Part shown: positions 1 through 5,082 of the stretch, in pieces
Layout: each line of letters opens with the position of its first letter
Numbering within the stretch: position 1 is the stretch's first letter
Source: Methanobacterium sp.
GTDB taxonomy: Archaea > Methanobacteriota > Methanobacteria > Methanobacteriales > Methanobacteriaceae
Direction of reading: 5' to 3'
DNA length: 6,127 bases
Assembly: GCA_028682985.1 (NCBI GenBank)
Contig: JAJRAE010000086.1
Location: 1 to 6,127 of the forward strand
Translations under genes and position numbers: made by a program
Notes under the pieces: generated by a model
What the model was told of the DNA's origin: nothing
Seen by the model: the letters and a program-made list of their open reading frames with translations, nothing else
Database searches by the model: none

Positions 1-41
1 AATCAAATTTTAATTTTCTTTATATTGAGTAATAATAATAG

Positions 42-51
42 TTAATATAAA
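42..51 (+). promoter_or_regulatory. Possible TATA box of the first membrane-protein gene
   Basis: The sequence TTAATATAAA resembles an archaeal TATA box. It would place transcription start around position 70-77, giving a leader of roughly 25-30 bases that contains the GGGGATTG ribosome-binding element at 88-95. The whole region is very AT-rich, so the match could be chance and other TATA-like strings (for example near 20-27) exist. Confidence 0.3.
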
Positions 52-100
52 GAATAATTCTTATTTTAAGAGATATGCTAATGTTTTGGGGATTGAAGAT

Positions 101-817
101 ATGCGATACATTATTTGCGATGATTGCGGGGGTTATTACAAATTAGAGTCTGGAGAGTCTTTGGAGGATTTTGCCGAATGCCAGTGCGGAGGCCGTCTTC
201 GTTATGCACAATCTTTTAAGGAGATTATTAAAGATAAGAAGGCCCCAACTATACAGTGCATTCACTGCGGAGCCCAGAACAGTGAATCAGCAGTAAACTG
301 TTATAAATGTGGTAAGAAACTTCGCAGAGTTAATCGGAAGATTAAAAACTACTATGCAGGCAGAAAACAGCCTAAAACAAGTGATCTTAATATAATGGAC
401 AGGATAAGCTTTTTGGGTGTGTTGGCCGGGATTATATTCCTGGTGTTAGCCTCAATAATTGCTGTTATGGGTCTGGCGGGAAGCATAATAGCTAGCAATG
501 GTGTGGATGTGTTAAGATCCCTTGGCGGATATTTAATAGTGTTTATATTTGTAATAATTGCTTCTGGTTTTATAGCAGGATACATCAGCGGTTCCCGTGA
601 TTATGTGGACGGACTTCTTAACGGATTCATGGTAGGCCTGGCATTATCAGTGTTAGGGGCTTTAATTATCATGATCCTGACCATGACGATGGATGTGATG
701 ATGGGTTTCCTAGCAGGGTTAATTACACTCTCTGCATACGTTATTATCTACGGTGGCCTAACAGCCCTGGGTGGTTTGGTAGCAGTCTGGCTGCGTAACA
801 ATATATCATATGATTGA
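101..817 (+). CDS. Double zinc-ribbon multi-pass membrane protein, function unknown
   Basis: A 238-residue protein that I do not recognise by name. The cytosolic N-terminus has two probable zinc sites: C6-x2-C9 paired with C27-x-C29, followed by GGRLRY, and a second classical ribbon C53-x2-C56 with C67-x2-C70. A basic linker (about 72-95) leads to four or five hydrophobic segments at about 104-131, 142-163, 174-196 and 200-230. The Gly-rich pattern AGYISGS...DGLLNGFMVG recalls the DUF5518-type membrane proteins common in Methanobacteriales; that family link is from memory and tentative. An in-frame TTG at 86 would add five residues, but the ATG at 101 is preferred: GGGGATTG lies 5-12 bases before it, and the downstream paralog begins at the equivalent residue (M-x-Y-x-ICD). 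A T8 run right after the stop suggests separate termination. A sensor or membrane-anchoring role is only a guess. Confidence 0.8.
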   Translation: MRYIICDDCGGYYKLESGESLEDFAECQCGGRLRYAQSFKEIIKDKKAPTIQCIHCGAQNSESAVNCYKCGKKLRRVNRKIKNYYAGRKQPKTSDLNIMDRISFLGVLAGIIFLVLASIIAVMGLAGSIIASNGVDVLRSLGGYLIVFIFVIIASGFIAGYISGSRDYVDGLLNGFMVGLALSVLGALIIMILTMTMDVMMGFLAGLITLSAYVIIYGGLTALGGLVAVWLRNNISYD

Positions 818-821
818 ACAA

Positions 822-829
822 TTTTTTTT
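822..829 (+). terminator. Oligo-T terminator after the first membrane-protein gene
   Basis: A run of eight T begins four bases after the TGA stop at 815-817, with no strong hairpin before it. Archaeal RNA polymerase can terminate on U-runs alone. It lies between the two paralogous genes, so it could separate them transcriptionally or merely reduce read-through. Confidence 0.4.
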
Positions 830-872
830 AAGACTAAATCTTATTAACCATCTGTACATATATGCAGATACT

Positions 873-1544
873 ATGTCCTACCTGATCTGTGATGAGTGTG
901 CAAAACAGCATCCACTGCCTGAGGGAGAAAAATCATTTAATTTTGAAAGATGTAGCTGTGGTGGTAGATTAAGATATTCCACAACTAAGAGAGATTATTC
1001 CCCTAAAAGAGATTATAATCAAAAAATAATTACCCCCAATAGAGAATATCCACCTTATCACGGTAACACAACCACTAAAAAGAATCCTCACTCTAAAAGT
1101 GATTATTCCACGTCCCAGAAAAGTTATACTCCTTTATCAAGAGATAAGGCTGATATGAAGACAAATACAGGGGGTGTGAAATGGAAAGGAGTGCTGGTGG
1201 GACTTCTATTTCTATTTGTAAGCCTAATCATTTCTGTTGCAATTGTTTTTGGAGAGAATGTTCCTACGGACCCTTCCAGTATTCCAGTCCAGCTTTTATC
1301 CTACTTGAGCATATTAACTATTATTTTAACCATACTGGCCGGTTCAGTTTCTGCCTATCTCAGTGGAAGTAAGAAATACCTGGAAGGAGCTATAAATGGT
1401 GGTATGGTGGGAATAATCCTGGGCCTAATCCTGGGACTGGTAGGGGGACTAATGGTTTTTTTAAGTGGGACCCTAGTTTTTGGTCTGCTTTCCATGGCTG
1501 GGGGGATAATAGGTATATTTCCCAGAAAATTATTTAAGAAATAA
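873..1544 (+). CDS. Zinc-knuckle membrane protein, paralog of the preceding gene
   Basis: A 223-residue protein of unknown function. Its first 35 residues match the upstream gene closely: C6-x2-C9 and C27-x-C29 at identical positions, then GGRLRY. The second zinc ribbon of the neighbour is missing; residues 36-100 are instead a hydrophilic low-complexity linker rich in Lys, Tyr, Ser and Thr, with a recurring K/R-x-D/E-Y unit (KRDY twice, NREY, KSDY). Four hydrophobic segments follow at about 104-127, 141-163, 174-196 and 197-216, with AYLSGS and EGAINGGMVG matching the paralog's third and fourth segments. A longer reading from the ATG at 810, overlapping the previous stop by 8 bases, would add 21 residues. 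I chose 873 because the paralog starts at the same residue and the extension has no counterpart there. No Shine-Dalgarno is visible before 873; a TATA-like TATTAA near 841-846 would allow a short leader. Confidence 0.75.
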   Translation: MSYLICDECAKQHPLPEGEKSFNFERCSCGGRLRYSTTKRDYSPKRDYNQKIITPNREYPPYHGNTTTKKNPHSKSDYSTSQKSYTPLSRDKADMKTNTGGVKWKGVLVGLLFLFVSLIISVAIVFGENVPTDPSSIPVQLLSYLSILTIILTILAGSVSAYLSGSKKYLEGAINGGMVGIILGLILGLVGGLMVFLSGTLVFGLLSMAGGIIGIFPRKLFKK

Positions 1545-1580
1545 ATTTTTCTAAAATAAATTAATTTTATGCTTAATATA

Positions 1581-1750
<170 letters not shown>

Positions 1751-1766
1751 TTTTCGTCCATTTTGA

Positions 1767-1792
1767 ATATAAATCTATTCCTATATAAATCT
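1767..1792 (-). promoter_or_regulatory. Tandem TATA boxes of the tRNA-Val/tRNA-Phe transcript
   Basis: The ten-base string AGATTTATAT (minus strand) occurs twice, at 1767-1776 and 1783-1792, offset by 16 bases. Each contains TTTATAT, close to the archaeal TATA consensus. The distal copy (box 1783-1790) is about 26 bases from position 1760, which would give a leader of about 10 bases before the tRNA 5' end at 1750, so it is the likely functional box. The proximal copy would start transcription inside the tRNA. Confidence 0.6.
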
Positions 1793-1801
1793 TTGTAACT
1801 T

Positions 1802-1822
1802 TAAAGCAGGAATATTGCTTTA
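1802..1822. repeat. Short inverted repeat upstream of the tRNA promoter
   Basis: TAAAGCA (1802-1808) and TGCTTTA (1816-1822) are perfect inverted complements around a seven-base spacer. The symmetry could be a regulator site or a weak hairpin. It lies just upstream of the distal tRNA TATA box. The AT-rich context makes chance occurrence realistic. Confidence 0.3.
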
Positions 1823-2009
1823 TATTTAATGTTTTCAGGTAAATTTTTATTCAAAGGAGTAATATGAGGTAAATGAGATATTTTATCTTTAAATTTATCA
1901 AAACAGCGTAAATATTAATCCTTATCTTCTGATGTCCAATTATTGATTGTTTTTCCTACTTTACCAGCTTATTTCCCGGAATATATTAATTATTAATACT
2001 AATACCAAA

Positions 2010-2018
2010 TTTATTTAA
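2010..2018 (+). promoter_or_regulatory. TATA box of the GerW-family gene cluster
   Basis: TTTATTTAA preceded by ACCAAA looks like an archaeal TATA box. Transcription would begin around 2039-2042, giving a leader of about 30 bases that carries the strong ribosome site at 2057-2062. It would drive the GerW-family gene and probably the two genes behind it. Confidence 0.45.
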
Positions 2019-2056
2019 GATTAAAAATACATAATTAGGAAGGTAGATAAAAATTT

Positions 2057-2062
2057 GGAGGG
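2057..2062 (+). promoter_or_regulatory. Ribosome-binding site of the GerW-family gene
   Basis: GGAGGG lies seven bases before the ATG at 2070. The match to the 16S rRNA 3' end is strong and fixes this start. The two later genes of the cluster have far weaker sites. Confidence 0.8.
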
Positions 2063-2069
2063 ATAATTA

Positions 2070-2519
2070 ATGGATATAGGAGATCCTATTAAAACCACAG
2101 TTGAAGAAATCAGAAAAGTCTTGAATATTGAAAATGTAATTGGAGAAGTAATAGAAGCTGATGATAAAACCTTAATACCAGTTTCCAGAATGGGTATGGG
2201 TTTTGGAGCTGGTGGTGGAGAAGGTAAAGGCAGAGAAAACATGGGTGGATCTGGAGCTGGAGCTGGTGGAGCAGCCGGTATTGAACCCATAGCCATGATC
2301 GTAGTGTTTAAAGGGGTAGAAGGTCCGGAAGGTGTAAAAGTACTTACACTATCAGGAAATCCAATAGCTCAAGCTCTGGGTGAGCTGGGTACAGCAGCTA
2401 TGGACGCCGTGAAAACTGGTGTACATGAAATGAAAAAATCAGGCAAAGACAAAGAAATGAAGCAAAAAGCAGAAGAGAAAGTAGAAGAAGTCAAGTCCAA
2501 AATGCCTGGTGAGAAATAA
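2070..2519 (+). CDS. GerW/YtfJ-family protein
   Basis: A 149-residue soluble protein of the GerW (Spore_YtfJ) family. A short helical N-terminus (1-20) leads to the conserved core: IGEVIEADDKTLIPVSRMGMGFG (24-46, split around the DKTLIPV motif), a glycine-rich loop (about 43-70), then I71-EPIAMIVV and GVKVLTL (88-94). After the core comes a Lys/Glu-rich, probably helical tail (115-149). No signal peptide or membrane segment is visible. In Bacillus subtilis the family member YtfJ is a sporulation-associated protein linked to spore germination; its molecular activity is not known to me, and methanogens do not sporulate, so the family name should not be read as a function. It leads a three-gene cluster with a DUF2953-type protein 31 bases downstream, the same partner as in Bacillus. 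Confidence 0.88.
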   Translation: MDIGDPIKTTVEEIRKVLNIENVIGEVIEADDKTLIPVSRMGMGFGAGGGEGKGRENMGGSGAGAGGAAGIEPIAMIVVFKGVEGPEGVKVLTLSGNPIAQALGELGTAAMDAVKTGVHEMKKSGKDKEMKQKAEEKVEEVKSKMPGEK

Positions 2520-2550
2520 ATATTAAATTTTTTCTAAAAGAGCGGATTAA

Positions 2551-3165
2551 TTGATATACACAATAATTGGTGTCATTCTTCTTATATTGGCACTAATTTT
2601 ACTATTAATCCTCTTTATTCCTTTTCATATTTCTTTTTATCTAAGTAAACATGAGAAGGATGTGGGGGGATACATTCAGGTTAGATGGTTAAATATTGGT
2701 CTTTTAAAACGAGAAATACCCCCTGAAAGGAAAATAAAGGAAAAAGAGAAAAAAGAGAAAAAAGAGAGAAAAGAAGAAAAGAAGAAGACTAAACCTAATT
2801 TAGATAATATTATTGAAGTTTTAAAGAATTTCATCAAATCCATTGAATATTTAATACCTATCTTATGCGCATTTTTAAAATCCATAAAGCTTCAGAAATT
2901 ATCCCTTAATCTTAACCTGGGATTCTCCAGTCCGGTGAATACCGCATTGTTTAGCGGTTATTTCTGGAGTGTGAGCTCAATTTTAAATCTCATACCTCCT
3001 TTAAAGCTTTCCATCACTCCCGAGTTTCAAGGAGTTAAATTTGATGGTTCACTGGAATTTGAATTGAAAATAACATTCTATAGAATATTTGGTGCAATTA
3101 TTAAGGCAATCACTAAAAAACCGGTGCTACAACTCTTCTGGAGCATGCGTAAACTGAATCAATAA
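2551..3165 (+). CDS. DUF2953-type membrane-anchored protein
   Basis: A 204-residue protein with one strong N-terminal membrane segment (about 2-26), a short domain (27-60), a highly charged Lys/Glu linker (about 60-82), and a C-terminal domain. That domain contains the pattern I associate with DUF2953: SSPVNTALFSGYFWS (126-140) and a following I-x-PEF (155-159). Translation starts at TTG: an in-frame TAA lies immediately before it (2548-2550), and no ATG or GTG start would keep the membrane segment. The upstream GAGCGGAT is a weak ribosome site, and a T6 run at 2528-2533 sits in the gap, so expression may be lower than that of the GerW-family gene. Bacillus YtfI, next to YtfJ, has the same domain. 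I infer that it anchors or partners the GerW-family protein at the membrane; the biochemical role is unknown. Confidence 0.75.
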   Translation: MIYTIIGVILLILALILLLILFIPFHISFYLSKHEKDVGGYIQVRWLNIGLLKREIPPERKIKEKEKKEKKERKEEKKKTKPNLDNIIEVLKNFIKSIEYLIPILCAFLKSIKLQKLSLNLNLGFSSPVNTALFSGYFWSVSSILNLIPPLKLSITPEFQGVKFDGSLEFELKITFYRIFGAIIKAITKKPVLQLFWSMRKLNQ

Positions 3166-3186
3166 TCCATATGTGAGTAGATTCCA

Positions 3187-3492
3187 ATGATGAACATCGA
3201 TTTTATTAAACCCCTGCTGGATTCAGTTATAGGAGATAGAAAAAGTTCCTATGATAAAACCATCACCACTGGTAAACCCTTTATTGTGGGGAATAAAACA
3301 ATTTATCCCATAATCATTTTATCATCCTTTAGTTTAGATGATAGGTTCATTTATGAATCCATTACTCCCCTGGCATTGGCGGTGCTTGAATCAGATCAGA
3401 AATATTTTGTTTCCTTAGATGAGGAGAATGAAGAGATCAATGCATTCCTGGATAATGATGATCTATGGAAAAGATTAGGACTGGAAAAATAA
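3187..3492 (+). CDS. Small protein, probable minimal GerW-like domain
   Basis: A 101-residue acidic soluble protein with no annotated family that I can name. Read against the GerW-family gene two positions upstream, residues 29-42 (G-x4-GNKTIYPI) align with 25-38 (G-x4-DDKTLIPV), and ITPLALAVL (59-67) aligns with IEPIAMIVV. The FVSL strand near 74-77 could match the VLTL strand. The glycine-rich loop of about 25 residues is replaced by about 9 residues. The C-terminus (78-101) is acidic and includes DDLWKRLGLEK. Either ATG at 3187 or the adjacent ATG at 3190 could start it; GTGAG at 3173-3177 is a weak ribosome site. It begins 21 bases after the DUF2953-type gene and precedes an oligo-T stop, so it is the last gene of the cluster. 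The homology is my inference by eye. Confidence 0.7.
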   Translation: MMNIDFIKPLLDSVIGDRKSSYDKTITTGKPFIVGNKTIYPIIILSSFSLDDRFIYESITPLALAVLESDQKYFVSLDEENEEINAFLDNDDLWKRLGLEK

Positions 3493-3501
3493 TAAGAAAT
3501 C

Positions 3502-3509
3502 TTTTTTTT
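3502..3509 (+). terminator. Oligo-T terminator of the GerW-family cluster
   Basis: Eight consecutive T follow nine bases after the stop at 3490-3492, without a hairpin. It faces the convergent histone gene, and termination here would end the three-gene transcript. Confidence 0.5.
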
Positions 3510-3557
3510 AAATTCAATATATGATTGTTATAACTGTAAAGAATAATAAAAATAAAT

Positions 3558-3564
3558 AAAAAAA
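3558..3564 (-). terminator. Oligo-T terminator of the histone gene
   Basis: On the minus strand, CCTTTTTTTATT follows about 16 bases after the histone stop codon. The T7 run, with further T-rich sequence behind it, is a typical archaeal terminator for a highly expressed gene. Confidence 0.5.
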
Positions 3565-3579
3565 GGAAAATTAGAAATT

Positions 3580-3786
3580 TTATGCTGCTTTTACGGCTAA
3601 TTCGATATCATCTGCTTTCACAGTTTTTCTACCGGCGTGTTTTGCAAGTTCAACGGCTTTTTTAGCAATCTCTTCACCTTTTTCTTCTAAAGATTTTGCT
3701 AAGGCCTCTTTTGCATCATCACTTATCCTTTGAGCACCAGCATTTTTTATGATCCTTCCCACTGGAGCAATAGGTAATTCAGCCAT
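3580..3786 (-). CDS. Archaeal histone, HMf type
   Basis: A 68-residue single histone fold that wraps DNA as dimers and larger stacked assemblies. It begins AELPIAPVGRIIK, has a long central helix (about 21-48) and ends AGRKTVKADDIELAVKAA, very close in length and sequence to HMfA/HMfB. DNA-contacting residues are kept: R11, R20 and K54-T55. The R53/D60 pair and the dimer-dimer contacts L47, H50 and D60 are present, so tetramers and longer polymers should form. There is no N- or C-terminal tail. The frame is open upstream for 28 more residues, but the start at 3786 is certain: every known family member starts there and TAGGAGGTGA sits just before it. It is a monocistronic gene with its own promoter, divergent from cofH. 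Methanobacteriales usually carry several histone paralogs; this could be any of them. Confidence 0.97.
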   Translation of the reverse strand: MAELPIAPVGRIIKNAGAQRISDDAKEALAKSLEEKGEEIAKKAVELAKHAGRKTVKADDIELAVKAA

Positions 3787-3790
3787 ATTA

Positions 3791-3799
3791 TCACCTCCT
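3791..3799 (-). promoter_or_regulatory. Ribosome-binding site of the histone gene
   Basis: AGGAGGTGA on the minus strand is a near-complete complement of the archaeal 16S rRNA 3' end, ending four bases before the ATG at 3786. It decides the start and excludes the 28-residue upstream extension. It suggests strong translation, as expected for a chromatin protein. Confidence 0.9.
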
Positions 3800-3820
3800 A
3801 ATTTAGCTATGACCCTATAA

Positions 3821-3828
3821 TATTTAAA
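3821..3828 (-). promoter_or_regulatory. TATA box of the histone gene
   Basis: TTTAAATA on the minus strand, preceded by GATAAG, sits about 25 bases before position 3800. This predicts a leader of roughly 12-16 bases, just long enough to hold the ribosome site. If correct, the upstream in-frame ATG codons would lie outside the transcript. Confidence 0.55.
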
Positions 3829-3906
3829 CTTATCGTTTTTAATAGGATTTTTGTCCATGACAAATAGCATACTGATGTAACTGATGGGAACATCTTATAA
3901 CCAAAA

Positions 3907-3914
3907 CTTATAAG
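3907..3914 (+). promoter_or_regulatory. Candidate TATA box of cofH
   Basis: CTTATAAG lies about 26 bases before 3936, so the transcript would start within a few bases of the ATG at 3940. A second TATA-like string, CTTATAA at 3894-3900, would give a leader of about 15 bases. Neither leader would contain a Shine-Dalgarno sequence. Confidence 0.45.
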
Positions 3915-3939
3915 GTTACAAAGTAAGATATGAAATTGC

Positions 3940-5055
3940 ATGTTTAAAAGAGTAGACATTGACCCACAGATAGAAGAGATACTGGAAAAGTCAATGAAAA
4001 CCCCTATTTCACAAGAAGAAGGAATAAAACTTATCCAAACAACAGGGAACGAATTTCATGCTCTTATGATAGTAGCTGACCTGTTAAGAGAGAATATCAC
4101 AGGGGACCGGGTCACTTACATACAGAACTGGAATATTAACTTCACCAATATCTGCACAGGAGACTGCGGATTTTGCGCTTTCAGGAAAAACAAGGATGAA
4201 GAAGGAGCCTATTTTTTAAATATCGACCAGATGGTCAAAAGAGCCAAAACAGCCTGGAATAACGGGGCAAAGGAAGTTTGTATCCAGGGTGGTTTACATC
4301 CCAATGTGGATGCCTATTTTTACCAGGAAATGCTTCAAAAATTAAGGGATGAACTCCCAGATATCTATATCCATGCATTCTCTCCTATGGAGATATTATA
4401 CGGGGCAGACCAGGCCGGGATATCTATTAAAGATGAACTTGAAATGTTGAAGGAAGCCGGACTTGACTCCATCCCAGGAAATGCTGCTGAAATATTGAAC
4501 GACAACATCCGCCGGGTAATCTGTCCCAACAAGATGGACACCGCTAAATGGATAGAGATAGTAGAAACCGCCCACCAAACTGGTATACCAACCACCTGCA
4601 CCATGATGTACGGGCATATAGAAGAACCCCATCACCGGGTGGAGCATATGAATATTTTAAGGGAAATACAACAGCGTACCGGTGGATTCACTGAATTTGT
4701 ACCGCTAACTTTCATGCACTGGCAAACACCCCTCTATAAAGAGGGAGGATCCAAAGCAGGCAGCACCGGACTGGAGGATTTAAAGGTGTATGCCGTGGCC
4801 AGACTGATGTTCGGAGATCTTTTAAAAAATATCCAGGTTTCCTGGGTTAAACTGGGATTTAAATTTGCACAGATCTGCTTAAACGCCGGAGCCAACGACC
4901 TGGGAGGCACCCTGGGAGAAGAAAACATATCAAAATCAGCCGGTTCAGAGCATGGAGTGCAGACCACGCCAGAAAACTTCCAGAGAATAATAAGAGATAT
5001 GGGCCGTATACCTGCTGAGAGAGATACACTCTATAAAAAAATTAGAGAAATTTAA
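3940..5055 (+). CDS. cofH: FO synthase subunit 2, CofH (radical SAM)
   Basis: A 371-residue radical SAM enzyme. In F420 biosynthesis CofH joins the hydroxybenzyl part of tyrosine to 5-amino-6-ribitylamino-uracil; CofG then closes the deazaflavin ring to give FO. The cluster motif C72-TGD-C76-GF-C79 is intact (CxxxCxxC), followed by AF as in CofG/CofH/MqnC-type enzymes. Further family marks are CIQGGLHP (114-121), HAFSPMEI (145-152), SIPGNAAEIL (177-186), TTCTMMYGH (218-226), FVPLTFMH (253-260) and the C-terminal GANDLGGTLGEENI (317-330). Length is normal for CofH, and the protein is cytosolic. The related menaquinone enzymes MqnE and MqnC are less likely in a methanogen. cofG is not in the window. 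No Shine-Dalgarno precedes the ATG; an out-of-frame ATG lies at 3930. The gene is divergent from the histone gene and convergent with the VWA gene, 27 bases away. Confidence 0.93.
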   Translation: MFKRVDIDPQIEEILEKSMKTPISQEEGIKLIQTTGNEFHALMIVADLLRENITGDRVTYIQNWNINFTNICTGDCGFCAFRKNKDEEGAYFLNIDQMVKRAKTAWNNGAKEVCIQGGLHPNVDAYFYQEMLQKLRDELPDIYIHAFSPMEILYGADQAGISIKDELEMLKEAGLDSIPGNAAEILNDNIRRVICPNKMDTAKWIEIVETAHQTGIPTTCTMMYGHIEEPHHRVEHMNILREIQQRTGGFTEFVPLTFMHWQTPLYKEGGSKAGSTGLEDLKVYAVARLMFGDLLKNIQVSWVKLGFKFAQICLNAGANDLGGTLGEENISKSAGSEHGVQTTPENFQRIIRDMGRIPAERDTLYKKIREI

Positions 5056-5082
5056 TTTCATTATCTTAATTTTAAATCGAAT

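Larger units (their letters stand above)
1751..2069. other. 319-base intergenic region with outward-facing promoters
   Basis: This region has no credible protein gene. Its left end holds the minus-strand tRNA promoter and its right end the plus-strand promoter and ribosome site of the GerW-family gene. The middle (about 1825-2000) is AT-rich and contains a short inverted repeat at 1802-1822 and a ribosome-site-led two-codon reading frame near 1856-1872. I see no clear structured RNA in it. Confidence 0.7.

Noticed and set aside
2021..2296. Proline-rich minus-strand frame opposite the GerW-family gene
   Set aside because: It is the complement of the glycine-rich coding stretch, has no ribosome site and no recognisable motif.
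2070..2519. GerW family name as evidence of spore formation
   Set aside because: The surrounding genes are archaeal and methanogenic; no sporulation genes are present, and family membership alone does not imply the process.
3787..3870. N-terminal extension of 28 residues for the histone
   Set aside because: The strong ribosome site and the universal family start at 3786 exclude it; the predicted TATA box lies within the extension.
4365..4967. Several minus-strand open frames inside cofH
   Set aside because: They overlap a well-conserved enzyme gene and show no family signature or initiation signal.
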